DNA of 64,000 nucleotides from Dyella subtropica (GCF_026283965.1 NZ_JAPDPD010000006.1:151847-215846), one strand, 5' to 3'; counted from the stretch's first letter, positions 1 to 9,469 are shown. Translations and numbers: made by a program. The notes: a model not told the origin generated them from the letters alone.

Positions 1-297
1 GCACCGGCTTCGCATATCGGCGCGTTGCTGTGGCTGGGCATCGCGCCCACCTTCATCGGCTACATCGCGTGGAACGCGGCGCTGCATCGCGCCTCCGCGT
101 CGCAGGTCAGCAGCTTCATCTATTTCTCGCCGCCGATTGCGGTGCTGATCGGATGGGTGTGGCTGGGCGAGCGTCCGACCTTGCTGACTCTGGTGGGCGG
201 CGCGGTCACCGTGGGTGGCGTGGTGCTGGCCAATACGAAGCGTCGCGCACCGCAGGTGGCAGCACCGATGGCAGCGACGCCAGTCAAGCAGAGCTGA
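1..297 (+). CDS. EamA/DMT-family transporter, C-terminal part
   Basis: The reading frame is open from the left edge to the stop at 295-297, so only the end of the gene is visible. The residues form three hydrophobic helices separated by short charged turns. The segment around SSFIYFSPPIAVLIGW followed by LGERPT is the usual last half of an EamA (drug/metabolite transporter) repeat, where a helix-breaking proline pair and a conserved GE lie before the final helix. The last 20 residues are an alanine- and proline-rich cytoplasmic tail. The family exports small metabolites or amino acids; the substrate cannot be told from this fragment. The next gene starts 4 bases after the stop, so the two are probably cotranscribed. 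Confidence 0.85.
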   Translation, partial: APASHIGALLWLGIAPTFIGYIAWNAALHRASASQVSSFIYFSPPIAVLIGWVWLGERPTLLTLVGGAVTVGGVVLANTKRRAPQVAAPMAATPVKQS

Positions 298-300
298 GCC

Positions 301-597
301 ATGGCGCTGATTCGTTTGACTGACTTGGCAGAGCAGCTGCCACAGGCGTGGTCGTCCAGCATCGTGGCCCGCTTCGGCGACGCCAACCTCAAGCTGGTGC
401 GCATGGACGACTCCGCGTATCCGGAGGAGTGCCACGACTACGCGGAAGGTCTACTGGTGCTCGAAGGAGGGATGGTGCTGCAGCTGGAGGGCGAAGCGTT
501 GCGCGTCGGTACCGGTGAGATCTATGTAGTACCGGCCGGTGTGCCACACAGCGTAGGGAAGGGGAGTCGAGGTACGCTGTTGATCCTCGACGTCTGA
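301..597 (+). CDS. Small cupin-domain protein
   Basis: This 98-residue protein is a single cupin barrel. Cupin motif 1 is degenerate (around YPEECHDYAEGLLVLEGG, residues 40-58) and motif 2 is seen near residues 76-86 as YVVPAGVPHSV, whose histidine would be a metal ligand. It has no signal peptide or helix-turn-helix, so it is a cytoplasmic one-domain cupin. Such proteins bind a metal or a small ligand; the actual role is unknown. It follows the EamA gene by 3 bases and precedes the glutathione transferase by 28 bases, suggesting one transcript. Confidence 0.8.
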   Translation: MALIRLTDLAEQLPQAWSSSIVARFGDANLKLVRMDDSAYPEECHDYAEGLLVLEGGMVLQLEGEALRVGTGEIYVVPAGVPHSVGKGSRGTLLILDV

Positions 598-625
598 CGT
601 CGCCGCGCTGGTTCCGGGGCATCGT

Positions 626-1312
626 ATGTACACGCTCTACATCGCCAACAAAAATTACTCCTCGTGGTCGATGCGGCCGTGGGTGTTGATGAGCGAGCTT
701 GACATTCCGTTCGAGGAGCGCCTTGCGCCGTTTGGGCAGGGCAGCAACTGGAACAACTTCCGCGTGTTCTCGCCCACCGGGAAGGTGCCGTGCCTGCATG
801 ACGGCGACACTACGATCTGGGATTCCCTCGCCATCGCCGAGTACCTGGCTGAACGCCATCCCGGCGTGTGGCCGGCGGATGCCTCCGCACGTACATGGGC
901 ACGTTGCGCCGCGGCCGAAATGCATTCCGGTTTCACGACATTGCGCGAAGAGGCGTCGATGAATTGCGGCGTTCGCGTGCGCCTGCATCACATGTCGAAG
1001 GCGCTCAAGGTAGAGCTGGCGCGGCTGGATGAGCTGTGGGGCGATGGCCTGAAACGCTTCGGTGGTCCCTTCCTCGCGGGCGAGACATTTACCGCCGTCG
1101 ATGCGTTCTACGCACCCGTCGCCTTTCGCATCCAGACCTATGGATTGCCCATGCAGCCACACTCGGCCGCCTACGCACAGCGTTTGCGCGAACTGCCATC
1201 CTCGCGCCGCTGGTATGCGGAAGCCCTCCGCGAAACCTGGCGCGATAACGCGCACGAAGACCAGACGCATCTGGCCGGCGAGTGGCTGGAAGACCTGCGC
1301 AAATCATTGTAG
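626..1312 (+). CDS. Glutathione S-transferase family protein
   Basis: The 228-residue product has the two-domain cytosolic GST layout. The N-terminal thioredoxin-like domain (about residues 1-80) begins with YIANKNYSSWSMRPW, in which the SSWS serines occupy the glutathione-activating position, and contains the cis-proline segment GKVPCLHD and the gamma-glutamyl binding pair DS in WDSLAIAEYL. The alpha-helical C-terminal domain follows (about 90-220). The family conjugates glutathione to electrophiles; the physiological substrate is not evident. The start is the first ATG after a 28-base gap from the cupin gene, with GGGGC at 616-620 as a weak ribosome site. Confidence 0.9.
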   Translation: MYTLYIANKNYSSWSMRPWVLMSELDIPFEERLAPFGQGSNWNNFRVFSPTGKVPCLHDGDTTIWDSLAIAEYLAERHPGVWPADASARTWARCAAAEMHSGFTTLREEASMNCGVRVRLHHMSKALKVELARLDELWGDGLKRFGGPFLAGETFTAVDAFYAPVAFRIQTYGLPMQPHSAAYAQRLRELPSSRRWYAEALRETWRDNAHEDQTHLAGEWLEDLRKSL

Positions 1313-1383
1313 GAGCGCTTCGCCGGACTAGATCGGGAGGCACGCCTGCATACCCGATTGGCGTCGACGTTCAGCGGATGCGA

Positions 1384-1442
1384 TCTTCCCCTCCCTCCCC
1401 TGTCCCACGGGACTAGCTTTGCGTCGCAAGCAGGGGAGGGAG
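1384..1442. repeat. REP-like intergenic element (family A, single copy)
   Basis: The CCCTCCCCTG ... CAAGCAGGGGAGGGA sequence forms an imperfect hairpin between convergent genes. The same C-rich/G-rich core with CTTGC or GCAAG recurs at 16438-16482, 23577-23800, 33880-33999 and 61518-61655, always between genes. It may also act as a bidirectional terminator for the flanking genes. Confidence 0.6.
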
Positions 1443-1483
1443 CTAACGGCTCGCGTAACTGAGTTTCGCCGCCAATCAGCTGC

Positions 1484-2035
1484 TTACTTGGCCACCCGCG
1501 CCAGCGTCGCCATCGCCTGAACCGGCGCATCCGGCGATACCGCCGTCGTCAGCGTGAACAGCAATTTTGACGTATCGCCCGGCCGCGCCCACGCATAGCT
1601 CAGCGTATGGATGGGCCCCGTCGGCGCCATGCCGCGCTCGTCCTGCTCGGGCGATGCCTTCAAGGGTGCGGGGCTGCTGCTCACCAATGCAGTGAACTGT
1701 TGCTCGACATTGATCGCATCCGCCTGCTGCGCGAACACAGCGCACACGCCATCGTCGCGCAACGACACCACAAACTTGCCGTCGCCCGGGCCGCTACGCG
1801 CCCAGGCCGTGCCCGGCATGCCGCCGAGGAAATTCTTCGCGGTGGCGTCGGCGAGTGCTGGTGTTTTCGCCGCCTCGAACTCCGCCTTCAACGCTTCCGG
1901 CTTCGCGTAATGCTTCATGCAGGTGGTGGCGTAGAGCTTCACGAAAAACGCGGACGCATCCGTGGCGTCTTGCGCCTGGCCGGCGGTGGAAGCCAGCAGC
2001 AACGCGATACCTGACAGCAAAGAGCGAAGACGCAT
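1484..2035 (-). CDS. Uncharacterised secreted protein
   Basis: The 183-residue product starts with a clear signal peptide (MRLRSLLSGIALLLASTAGQAQ), so the ATG at 2035 is preferred over upstream in-frame starts that would bury the signal. The mature part has a cysteine near residue 40 (TTCMKHY) and another in DDGVCAVF, probably a disulfide pair. I do not recognise a named domain; the pattern of an NMCC_0638-like small periplasmic protein is possible but not claimed. It is transcribed toward the glutathione transferase, separated by the REP-like element, and its upstream neighbour is the Pr6Pr membrane protein. Confidence 0.7.
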   Translation of the reverse strand: MRLRSLLSGIALLLASTAGQAQDATDASAFFVKLYATTCMKHYAKPEALKAEFEAAKTPALADATAKNFLGGMPGTAWARSGPGDGKFVVSLRDDGVCAVFAQQADAINVEQQFTALVSSSPAPLKASPEQDERGMAPTGPIHTLSYAWARPGDTSKLLFTLTTAVSPDAPVQAMATLARVAK

Positions 2036-2097
2036 GACGTTTCCCGTGGGCTGGCGACACTCGTGCCACATTTTGCCGTAAGCGTGTGACGGCGTCG

Positions 2098-2757
2098 TCA
2101 GGCCGCCTGCACCACTTCACGCGTCGCCCTGCGCACCTGCCAGCGCGCCAGGGCGACCAGCACCAGCGCGACCGCAACGAACGCCAGCAACACCAGGCAG
2201 GCATTGCCCACCACGCGCGCATAGCCCAGCGTGTTCACGTCCAGAAACGGATAGGGATACCGGCCGATTAAGGCGCCGCGGGCCAGCACATAAGCGAAGT
2301 AGCCCACGGGGTAGGCTTGCCACAACACGATGTGCTGCCAGCGCAGCGACCACTTGGGTACAGCCAACCACCAATACAGCAGAAAGATCGGCGGCATCGC
2401 ATCATGCACCATGATGTCGGCAAACAACTGCCAGCCCTGCGGATTCCACAAGTGACGCAGCAGCAGGCTGTAGATGACGCCGACCACCGCGATGCTCATA
2501 GCGATGGCGGTATTCACGCCCGGCCGTCCAAAAAAGCGCGTGATCGGCCCGCGCGGTCCCGTCGATCCCGCGGTGAGCGCCAACGCCACCAGCATATTCG
2601 TCAGTACGGTATAGAAACCCAGATAGAGCCACACACCGGCCAACGCACCTTGGCCCATGGCCTGCGTCATCCGGATCGAAAGCAGTAATTTCAGTGCCAA
2701 CGTGAACCAGCCGAGTGCGGCGGCAAAAGCAGCGAACCAACGATAGCGCGTGGACAT
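2098..2757 (-). CDS. Pr6Pr family membrane protein
   Basis: The 219-residue protein has about six transmembrane helices. The order of features fits the Pr6Pr / FAR-17a-AIG1-like family: a first helix ending in LLLSIR, then GFYTVLTNMLVAL, then HDAMPPIFLLYWWLAVPK with the conserved histidine, then AYPVGYFAYVLARG and FLDVNTLGYARV. Homologues are integral inner-membrane proteins of unknown function, distantly related to animal lipid hydrolases of the AIG1/ADTRP type, in which a Thr and a His are catalytic; the TN and HD pairs here are candidates. The next gene upstream lies 21 bases away on the same strand. Confidence 0.8.
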   Translation of the reverse strand: MSTRYRWFAAFAAALGWFTLALKLLLSIRMTQAMGQGALAGVWLYLGFYTVLTNMLVALALTAGSTGPRGPITRFFGRPGVNTAIAMSIAVVGVIYSLLLRHLWNPQGWQLFADIMVHDAMPPIFLLYWWLAVPKWSLRWQHIVLWQAYPVGYFAYVLARGALIGRYPYPFLDVNTLGYARVVGNACLVLLAFVAVALVLVALARWQVRRATREVVQAA

Positions 2758-2778
2758 GCGGACTCCGGTCGGGTGTGC

Positions 2779-3417
2779 TCAGGCGCCGGCAGGCGCTGCC
2801 TGCAAATGCAGTGCACGGCGCCGACCCACCGAAGCATACAGTCGAACCAACAGCGGGATGCCGAGCATCAGAAAATTGTTCCACCCCGGCGCGAACCAGG
2901 CCGCCACCAGCGACAACGCCGCCGCCGTCGGCAGACCCCAGGAACGCCAGCGCGTAGCGGCGATCTCATCCGGCGTCACGTCCTTGCGCACATACGGCGC
3001 GCGCAACGCCACGGAGAACAACCAGTGCTGCAGCAACCCGGCCAGCAGCAGCGTTCCCGCATAAAACAACTCCGGCACCCGAGCCGACGCATTCGAACTC
3101 ATCAACGCCGTGGCAAACGGCATAAACGCCACCACCATCAACAACACCATGTTCGGCCACATAATCGCCGAGTTGTAATCGGCCAGCATGCCGAACACAC
3201 GATGGTGCGCCATCCACAGCGCGCCGATCACCAGAAAGCTCAACATGAAACCCATGAAACTCGGCTGCAGCTCACGCAACGCCTGCAAATAAGCCAGGTC
3301 ATCGCCAGTGCTCATGTGCGGCACGTGCACCTCGATGATCAACAAGGTGATGGCGATGGCGAAGACGGCGTCGGAGAAGAAGGTGAGGCGTTCGAGTTGC
3401 GAGGCGTTGGTGGTCAT
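2779..3417 (-). CDS. TMEM175-family potassium channel-like protein (DUF1211)
   Basis: This 212-residue protein begins RLTFFSDAVFAIAITLL after a short hydrophilic lead. The FSDxxFAIAxT(L) motif lines the pore of TMEM175-type potassium channels. Six hydrophobic segments follow, including VIGALWMAHHRVF, as expected for one six-helix unit. ATG 3417 is chosen because a GGAGC ribosome site lies about 9 bases upstream and because the motif sits at the usual distance from it. The first 36 codons or so are duplicated, in diverged form and lacking six bases, at 12066-12183 on the far side of the RHS island. Confidence 0.85.
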   Translation of the reverse strand: MTTNASQLERLTFFSDAVFAIAITLLIIEVHVPHMSTGDDLAYLQALRELQPSFMGFMLSFLVIGALWMAHHRVFGMLADYNSAIMWPNMVLLMVVAFMPFATALMSSNASARVPELFYAGTLLLAGLLQHWLFSVALRAPYVRKDVTPDEIAATRWRSWGLPTAAALSLVAAWFAPGWNNFLMLGIPLLVRLYASVGRRRALHLQAAPAGA

Positions 3418-3692
3418 TGAGGTGGGCGGCTCCTGGGTAAGGGGCAGGATGCTGCGATGGTAGTCAGGTATTGTCCAGAGGAGGCGATAGTGATGAGTGG
3501 ATGCATCCCGCTCGGCGCTCGTGAAGCAACAAGCTCTCCTGTTTGCGTAAGCCATCGAAGTCCATCTCAGCGTGACTACTGGTGATCGATCTTCTGCACG
3601 GCAAAATATTTGACCTTGCGAACATGGAATTTCTTCGTTAACTTTATAAGTTCCGCGCGCTATGCGCGGACTTGGGGATCAAGGGGAATGGA

Positions 3693-6600
3693 ATGCGCGT
3701 TAGTGCCTGGATTTTGGGCAGAATTGCTCTTCGTCTTGCGGTGGTTTTCTGCATTGGTGTGTGGGTACCGGCCCATGCCCAGTCCGATGAGTTAACTCCT
3801 GAAGAGCAGTTTCATCGTCGAATTCACGTTAGCGAAGATATCCAGCCGCTCGGAGAGAATCCGTTTGGCGAGCATGTTGACCTCTATACGGGCGAATTGT
3901 CGTTTGAGCAAACCGATATCGTGTTGCATGGTACCGGACCGGATATTGTCATCTCGCGAACGTTTTCACCCGGCACCCGTACGGCCAATTCTGGAGGATT
4001 CACCGAACCGGTCAATGGAGAATTTGGCGACTGGCAATTAAATCTTCCGCGTTTAACTACGCTTGTAAGTGGCTTATATAACAATGCGACGGGTGACTCG
4101 GCCGGTAACTGGGTAACTAGCTGGGTGGCAGGCGTTGGCACCGGAACCAATCGCTGTTCGGGCATGAGCGGAGGCACTCAGCTCAGGTCAAGAATTCCCC
4201 AGATTGCGTGGTGGCATGGCTATCAGTTGCATATTCCTGGGCAAGGGGAGCAACCCATCCTCGCGCGGGCAAATGGGCACGTCTCTCCGTCGATGAATGG
4301 TCCATCGGGCTCGGCGATGACCTTTAACGCATACACTCCGCATAATTGGATGATCGGTTGCCTGCCGCAGACAGCGAGCGGTGAAGCTGGCGAAGCATTC
4401 TGGGTGGTGGCCCCTGATGGGACCAAGTATTGGCTCGACTGGCTCACCTACCAATGGGCCACCCCTGTCAGTTGGAAGGGCACGCCGTCAGCCCCCGTGG
4501 TAACGGATCAATTGGCGACCGCAGCCGCCCAGGTCACCCAAGTCCAGGACCGCTTCGGCAACTGGGTGCAGTATCACTACACGGGTAGTGAGCTCACCGG
4601 CATTACGGCCAGTGACGGGCGTAATGTCTCGATCGTCTGGCGTTCGGATGCCCACTATATCGACCATATTTCGGTAACTTCGAGTTCAGGAGCTACGCGC
4701 ACCTGGACATACCAATACGCGGACTTGCCGCAGACGGCTGCGGGGTACGTTGCGCGCTTGTCTACTGTTGTGCTGCCCGACAATTCCAGCTGGCAGTTCA
4801 ATCTTCTGAATCTGCTCACTTCAACGGTTGGGCCCGATGACGTGGATGGCCGGCCGGATTGCATAGGTGGCTATTTTCACGCGCGAAACCAGGGCGCGAC
4901 GTTCTCCGGTTCAATTACTCATCCTTCCGGATTGCAAGGCACCTTCACTATCACACCTACTGCACGCACGAGGGTTGGCGCAACTAGGCCACCGTCACCT
5001 AGTTGCCCCTTAACCGTATCCCAGTTCTTCATTCCATCTTCGTATTTTATCAATGCACTGGTAAGCAAGACCTTCATGGGCGCGGGAGTCAATAACTCTT
5101 GGAATTACGCTTATTCAAGCCCTCCAATCTATTGGGCTGACCAGTGTCCGAACAGCGTCTGCCCCATTCATACGGTCAGCACTGATGTAACCGACCCAAA
5201 CGGCAATATCACGCGCTACAGTTTTGACAATACTTACCAGTCGTACCTTGAAGGAAGCCTGGTCAGTACGTTACATGGGTTTAATCCATCTACGTCCGCC
5301 GCGATTCGCACTGAATCACAGAGCTATCCCGTTCCGGCCAGTGGTGATTACTTCAATAATCCCATTGGCTTTGTCATGGATTCGCTGCTAGTCAATTCAA
5401 GCCAAAAGAACAACCTCTACCCTGTCAATCTGATACAGACAACGCAAGAAGGCGACATCTATACCTGGCAGGCGCTGGCTTTCAACGCTTATGGACAAGC
5501 TACTGACGTAAGCCGCTACAACTCCATTGCCGGGCAAAGTGGCATCGAAAAGGCGACGACCTATCTCAACGACCCTGCACTTTGGGTGCTTGGCCTGCCG
5601 CTACAGGTCACGAACGTCACGAAAGGCGAGATCGAGTCGACCAACACCTACACGAGTTCGGACGCGCTGCAATCGCGCGCGCGTTTCGGCCAGACGCTGA
5701 TGAATTACGGCTACGACGGACAGGGTCAGCTTACCAGCTTCACCGATCCCAACAATCACACCACGACGCTAGGCAGCTACAAGCTCGGCATTCCCCAGTC
5801 GATTGGTTATCCAGATGGCACCTCCGTAAGTCTGGTTGTAGATGATTTCGGTCAGATCAGCAGCCTCACCGATCAGGCCGGCAGCACCACCAACTACAGC
5901 TACGACGCGATCGGCCGGATCACCGGCATCACCTATCCCGCCGGCGATGAGGTGGCGTGGTTTCCGAAGAGCTTCAGCTACGCCTACGTAACCACTGCCG
6001 AGCGCGGTCTCTGGGCGGGCCATTGGCGCCGCACCACCAGCAAGGGTGGCGCGGTCACCACTACCTACTTCGATGCCATGCTGCGCCCGGTGTTGAGCGA
6101 TACCGCCATCAGCGGTACGGCGAATTCCGACATCAGCACGCGCACCGATTACGACTGGAAAGGCCAGAAGATCTTTGTCTCCTATCCGGTGAGCGGTACG
6201 CCGGATCTCAGCGGCATCACCAGTGGCGCTACCAGCATCTACGACGCGCTGGGCCGCGTGATCCAGCTACAGCAAGCGTCCGAGTTGGGCACGCTGACCA
6301 GCAGCACGGCCTACCTCGCCGGCGCGCGCAAGCAGGTCACCGATCCCAAGGGCTACGTCACCACCACCAGTTACCAGGTGTTCGATCAGCCGAGCTACGA
6401 CGCGGTGATCCAGGTGCAGGCGCCGGAAGGCATCACCCAGGCGATCAGCCGCGATCTCTATGGCAATCCGCTGTCGATCACCCAGTCCGGCCTCTACGGT
6501 ACCGAAAGCGACAACGTCACCAAGTGGTTGGTGTACGACAGCTACCACCGTCTGTGCCGCAGCACTGAGCCGGAGAGCGGCAGCGAAGTGACCGCCTACG

Positions 6601-8315
6601 ATGCCGCCAACAACGTGGCGTGGACGGCCTCTGGGCTGTCGTTCAGCGGTAGCGTCAGCGGTTGCGGCCAGGAGCAAGTGCCAGCGGCGGCGCAGGCCAC
6701 CCGCAGCTACGACGCGATGAATCGGCTGCTGACCCTGGCCCCGCCCGCGGGCACCCAAAGCACCAGCTATACCTATGACGCGCTAGGCAACGTCGCTACA
6801 GCGAACTCCGGCATCACCGCCTGGGCAGCCACTCGCAATACCTTGGGCCAACTCACCGCGGAGTCGCTGGGCGTCACCGGCAATGGCAGCAAGGTGATTC
6901 GTTACGCGCATGACGCCTATGGCAGCGTGCGTTTGGTCAGCTATCCGGACGGCACGGTGGTCGATTACGCGCCGGATGCGCTCGGTCGCGCCACCCAGGT
7001 GGGCAGCTACGCCAACAACCTCAACTATTTTCCCGATGGCGACCTGCAGAGCTTCACCTATGGCAACGGCACCAGCTACCTGGCGCAGAAGAACGCACGC
7101 CAGCTGCTGAGTAACTTCAGCTATGGCAAAACCGGCACGCTGAATGTCAGCGAGGATTACACCTACGACGGCAACGGCAACATCACCAACATCACCGATC
7201 TGGCCAGTGGGCAGCGGACCAAGGCGCTGAGCTACGACACCCTGAACCGCCTGACCCAGGCGCAGGCCAATGGCCTATGGGGTACCGAAAGCTACAGCTA
7301 CGACCCACTGAACAACATTCGTAGCCGGGTCAGTGGTGGCCAGACCTTCACCTATAACTACGACGCCTCCAAAACACTCCTGAGCAGCATTACCCAGGGC
7401 GCCACGCCGGTGGTGACCCTGCAGTACGACAACCGCGGCAACGTCAATCTGCGCAATGGCGCGGCGTTGGTCTTCGATCAGAAGAACCAGCTTACCGGCA
7501 TCCCGGGCTACGACAGCTACGCCTACGATACGGCGGGCCGGCGTGTGCTGAAGACGCCCGCCAGTGGTGCAGCGTCGACGTACTACTTCTATACCCAGGC
7601 CGGTCAGTTGCTGTACCAGTTCGATGCGGCGGCCAATACCGACACCGACTATCTCTATCTAGGCAAAAAGCTCATTGCGAAGACGGTGCAAGCCTCGGGT
7701 TCGGCACCCGACCAGTCCTCGATCCCCGCCATGGCGCCAGGCACGTACTCGCCTTTGAGCAGTGCGACGGGCAGCTATACCGTGAGTTGGTATGGCGTCG
7801 CCAATGCCGCCACCTATGAATTGCAGGAACAGGTCAATGGTGGTGCCTGGGCCACGATCTACAGTGGGGCGGGGCAGTTGTGGGGTATGGCGAGCAAGGG
7901 CGCTGGCACCTATGGCTACCGCACACGCGCCTGCAATACGCAGGGCTGCGGGCCTTGGAGTCAGCCCAGCACGGTGGTCGTCAATGGGCAAAGTCCGCCC
8001 GTAGCGCCTACCACCTCGCCGCTGTTGTCCGTGCCGGCCGTTAGCACGACGGCTAGCTACGCGGTGCGCTGGACCGGCGTGGATGGGGCATCCAGCTATG
8101 TGCTGCAGGAGCAGTCCGGTACGGGGGCATGGGCGCAGGTGTACAGCGGCCCCGAGGGCGTTTGGCAAGCGATCGGTAAGCCTAATGGTAGCTATGGCTA
8201 CCGCGTACAGGCGTGCAATGCCGGTGGCTGCGGGCCGTGGAGCGAAGTGGGAACGCTCAACGTCAAAAACCCCAATGCCGCACTGCCGGCTATTTTGCAG
8301 CTGTTGTTGGATTAA
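3693..8315 (+). CDS. Secreted RHS/YD-repeat protein without core cap, ending in two FN3-like domains
   Basis: The 1540-residue product starts at ATG 3693, preceded by AAGGGGAA; a TTG at 3672 is possible but would add residues ahead of the signal peptide. Residues 1-31 are a Sec signal peptide ending AHAQS. An RHS N-terminal region follows (GEHVDLYTGELSF, ISRTFSPG). YD repeats run from about residue 500 to 1330, with recurring YDxxGR/LTxxTDPNG-like units. The chain then has two fibronectin-III-like domains (about 1345-1436 and 1440-1530), each containing a cysteine pair of the form ACNxxGCGPWS. It ends at LLLD: the expected RHS-associated core (DPIGRFLS-type motif) is missing here and occurs in the separate protein at 9470. 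RHS repeats form a hollow shell that encloses a toxin. The first third is visibly lower in GC than the repeat part. Confidence 0.9.
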   Translation: MRVSAWILGRIALRLAVVFCIGVWVPAHAQSDELTPEEQFHRRIHVSEDIQPLGENPFGEHVDLYTGELSFEQTDIVLHGTGPDIVISRTFSPGTRTANSGGFTEPVNGEFGDWQLNLPRLTTLVSGLYNNATGDSAGNWVTSWVAGVGTGTNRCSGMSGGTQLRSRIPQIAWWHGYQLHIPGQGEQPILARANGHVSPSMNGPSGSAMTFNAYTPHNWMIGCLPQTASGEAGEAFWVVAPDGTKYWLDWLTYQWATPVSWKGTPSAPVVTDQLATAAAQVTQVQDRFGNWVQYHYTGSELTGITASDGRNVSIVWRSDAHYIDHISVTSSSGATRTWTYQYADLPQTAAGYVARLSTVVLPDNSSWQFNLLNLLTSTVGPDDVDGRPDCIGGYFHARNQGATFSGSITHPSGLQGTFTITPTARTRVGATRPPSPSCPLTVSQFFIPSSYFINALVSKTFMGAGVNNSWNYAYSSPPIYWADQCPNSVCPIHTVSTDVTDPNGNITRYSFDNTYQSYLEGSLVSTLHGFNPSTSAAIRTESQSYPVPASGDYFNNPIGFVMDSLLVNSSQKNNLYPVNLIQTTQEGDIYTWQALAFNAYGQATDVSRYNSIAGQSGIEKATTYLNDPALWVLGLPLQVTNVTKGEIESTNTYTSSDALQSRARFGQTLMNYGYDGQGQLTSFTDPNNHTTTLGSYKLGIPQSIGYPDGTSVSLVVDDFGQISSLTDQAGSTTNYSYDAIGRITGITYPAGDEVAWFPKSFSYAYVTTAERGLWAGHWRRTTSKGGAVTTTYFDAMLRPVLSDTAISGTANSDISTRTDYDWKGQKIFVSYPVSGTPDLSGITSGATSIYDALGRVIQLQQASELGTLTSSTAYLAGARKQVTDPKGYVTTTSYQVFDQPSYDAVIQVQAPEGITQAISRDLYGNPLSITQSGLYGTESDNVTKWLVYDSYHRLCRSTEPESGSEVTAYDAANNVAWTASGLSFSGSVSGCGQEQVPAAAQATRSYDAMNRLLTLAPPAGTQSTSYTYDALGNVATANSGITAWAATRNTLGQLTAESLGVTGNGSKVIRYAHDAYGSVRLVSYPDGTVVDYAPDALGRATQVGSYANNLNYFPDGDLQSFTYGNGTSYLAQKNARQLLSNFSYGKTGTLNVSEDYTYDGNGNITNITDLASGQRTKALSYDTLNRLTQAQANGLWGTESYSYDPLNNIRSRVSGGQTFTYNYDASKTLLSSITQGATPVVTLQYDNRGNVNLRNGAALVFDQKNQLTGIPGYDSYAYDTAGRRVLKTPASGAASTYYFYTQAGQLLYQFDAAANTDTDYLYLGKKLIAKTVQASGSAPDQSSIPAMAPGTYSPLSSATGSYTVSWYGVANAATYELQEQVNGGAWATIYSGAGQLWGMASKGAGTYGYRTRACNTQGCGPWSQPSTVVVNGQSPPVAPTTSPLLSVPAVSTTASYAVRWTGVDGASSYVLQEQSGTGAWAQVYSGPEGVWQAIGKPNGSYGYRVQACNAGGCGPWSEVGTLNVKNPNAALPAILQLLLD

Positions 8316-8494
8316 GCAATGGTGTGAGCGTCGCGTTCGATCGGACTTTCTCCTGGCCTTATGTCCGGAGATATATAGGAAGCGTGCTGCGAGAAGCATT
8401 GACCGGGACATGGTCATAGCGTTCAGGTCAATGCGGTGATTCAAGCGGGCTAGGTGATGTCAAGATCTTATTCGTCGATACTAAGGGGCGAGTC
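8316..8494. other. Intergenic region after RHS gene
   Basis: No gene, terminator or clear repeat is visible in these 179 bases. An AAGGGG ribosome site at 8483-8488 serves the next small secreted protein. The absence of an obvious terminator leaves open a single transcript from the RHS gene onward. Confidence 0.4.
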
Positions 8495-8851
8495 ATGAGT
8501 AATGAAATAAAAACAATATCTTTGGCCCTGCTCTTTTTTGTTTCAATGATTCTTTCGGCGGCATCACCGGCGCAGACTGCGGTGGGTCCAATAAACCTCA
8601 CTCAGGTAAACACTGGGTGGAATTCAGACGAAATATCTGTTGGGACGGGTGCGCCAGCCATAAATCCGGCAACCTGCCCCATGACGGACCTCTACGTTAC
8701 TGAATCCGGAGCGCCCGGCAATAGAAGTCATTACGCAGCGGCCCTCACTGCCCTCGCGAACGGCCTTGCCGTGGTTATCGTTGTTGCCAACCAAGGGTGC
8801 TCAAGCGATGGTCGCCCCAAAATCTGGGGTATCACGATCTACAAGAAATAG
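8495..8851 (+). CDS. Small secreted protein, RHS-island family member 1
   Basis: The 118-residue product has a signal peptide (hydrophobic stretch to about residue 28, ending ASPAQT). The mature part carries the family pattern: an N-terminal strand with TGW, the block NPATCP near the middle, then HYAAALTAL-ANG-x-V-IVV, a cysteine, and a final RPKIWGITI strand. It is closely similar along its whole length to the protein at 11687 (both have TGW, NPAxCP, YAAAL, RPKIxGIT). ATG 8495 has a good AAGGGG site. No named function is recognised. Small size, secretion, a likely single disulfide and all-beta character recall B-subunit-like binding modules, but that is inference. Confidence 0.8.
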   Translation: MSNEIKTISLALLFFVSMILSAASPAQTAVGPINLTQVNTGWNSDEISVGTGAPAINPATCPMTDLYVTESGAPGNRSHYAAALTALANGLAVVIVVANQGCSSDGRPKIWGITIYKK

Positions 8852-9048
8852 TGATCGAAGGGCTGTTTGATTAGCGCCGAATCTCAGTCGGAGTTCGGGC
8901 TGTTGATATTCACCATTTTCCCTCCTGAAGAACGATAAGGGGGTGGCTCAGTGAGGAGTGTTAAGAGCAACTAACTACCGTCGTCTTGTCGATGCGCAAC
9001 TAAAAAAGCCGACTACTCCCAACTCTTGACAATCAGAGTCTCGTAAAC

Positions 9049-9360
9049 ATGCACAAAATCATCATCGCCGTAGGAATGTTCTTGGCGTCAGCCACCACAC
9101 TGGCGGAACCGACGACCTCACCCACCACGGTGGTCCGGGCGCGTGCCTACCTTCCATCTCAGGCATATATCGACGTCACGTCCAGCGACCAATGTGGCAC
9201 GAGTACATTCATGATTGACATGTCGAGCAGTAGCGGTCGTGCGGCCTATGCCAATGTCCTTGCGGCACTCAGCGCCGGGAAGAAAATCCAGGTCGAGGTT
9301 TCGTCGTGCTCGGGGTGGGGATCGCCCGTGCAGTCAATCTACATTTGGGCGAACGGGTGA
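9049..9360 (+). CDS. Small secreted protein, RHS-island family member 2
   Basis: This 103-residue protein has a signal peptide to about residue 19 (TTLAEP). The mature chain contains QCGTSTFMIDM, then AAYANVLAALSAGKKIQVEV followed by a cysteine and the closing strand SPVQSIYIW. The Y-A-x-x-L-A-A-x-x-x-G-K-x-(I/V)-x-V core with a following Cys is shared with the other six small proteins of the island. Its CGTSTFMIDM block aligns with CGATTEFRFD in the frameshifted member at 12995. The ribosome site is weak. Function unknown. Confidence 0.75.
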   Translation: MHKIIIAVGMFLASATTLAEPTTSPTTVVRARAYLPSQAYIDVTSSDQCGTSTFMIDMSSSSGRAAYANVLAALSAGKKIQVEVSSCSGWGSPVQSIYIWANG

Positions 9361-9469
9361 TCTATCACTCTTGCTGCGCAATAAGTGATGGCTCCGCACA
9401 GAGCCGTTTGGAAGCTAACAGTAGCGGCCTCATCAGGTTTCAGTGCGAGTTCCAACCAGGGAAATGGTC

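Noticed and set aside
3610..3650. TTGACC and TATAAG as a promoter for the RHS gene
   Set aside because: The spacing of about 29 bases is too long for a sigma-70 promoter.
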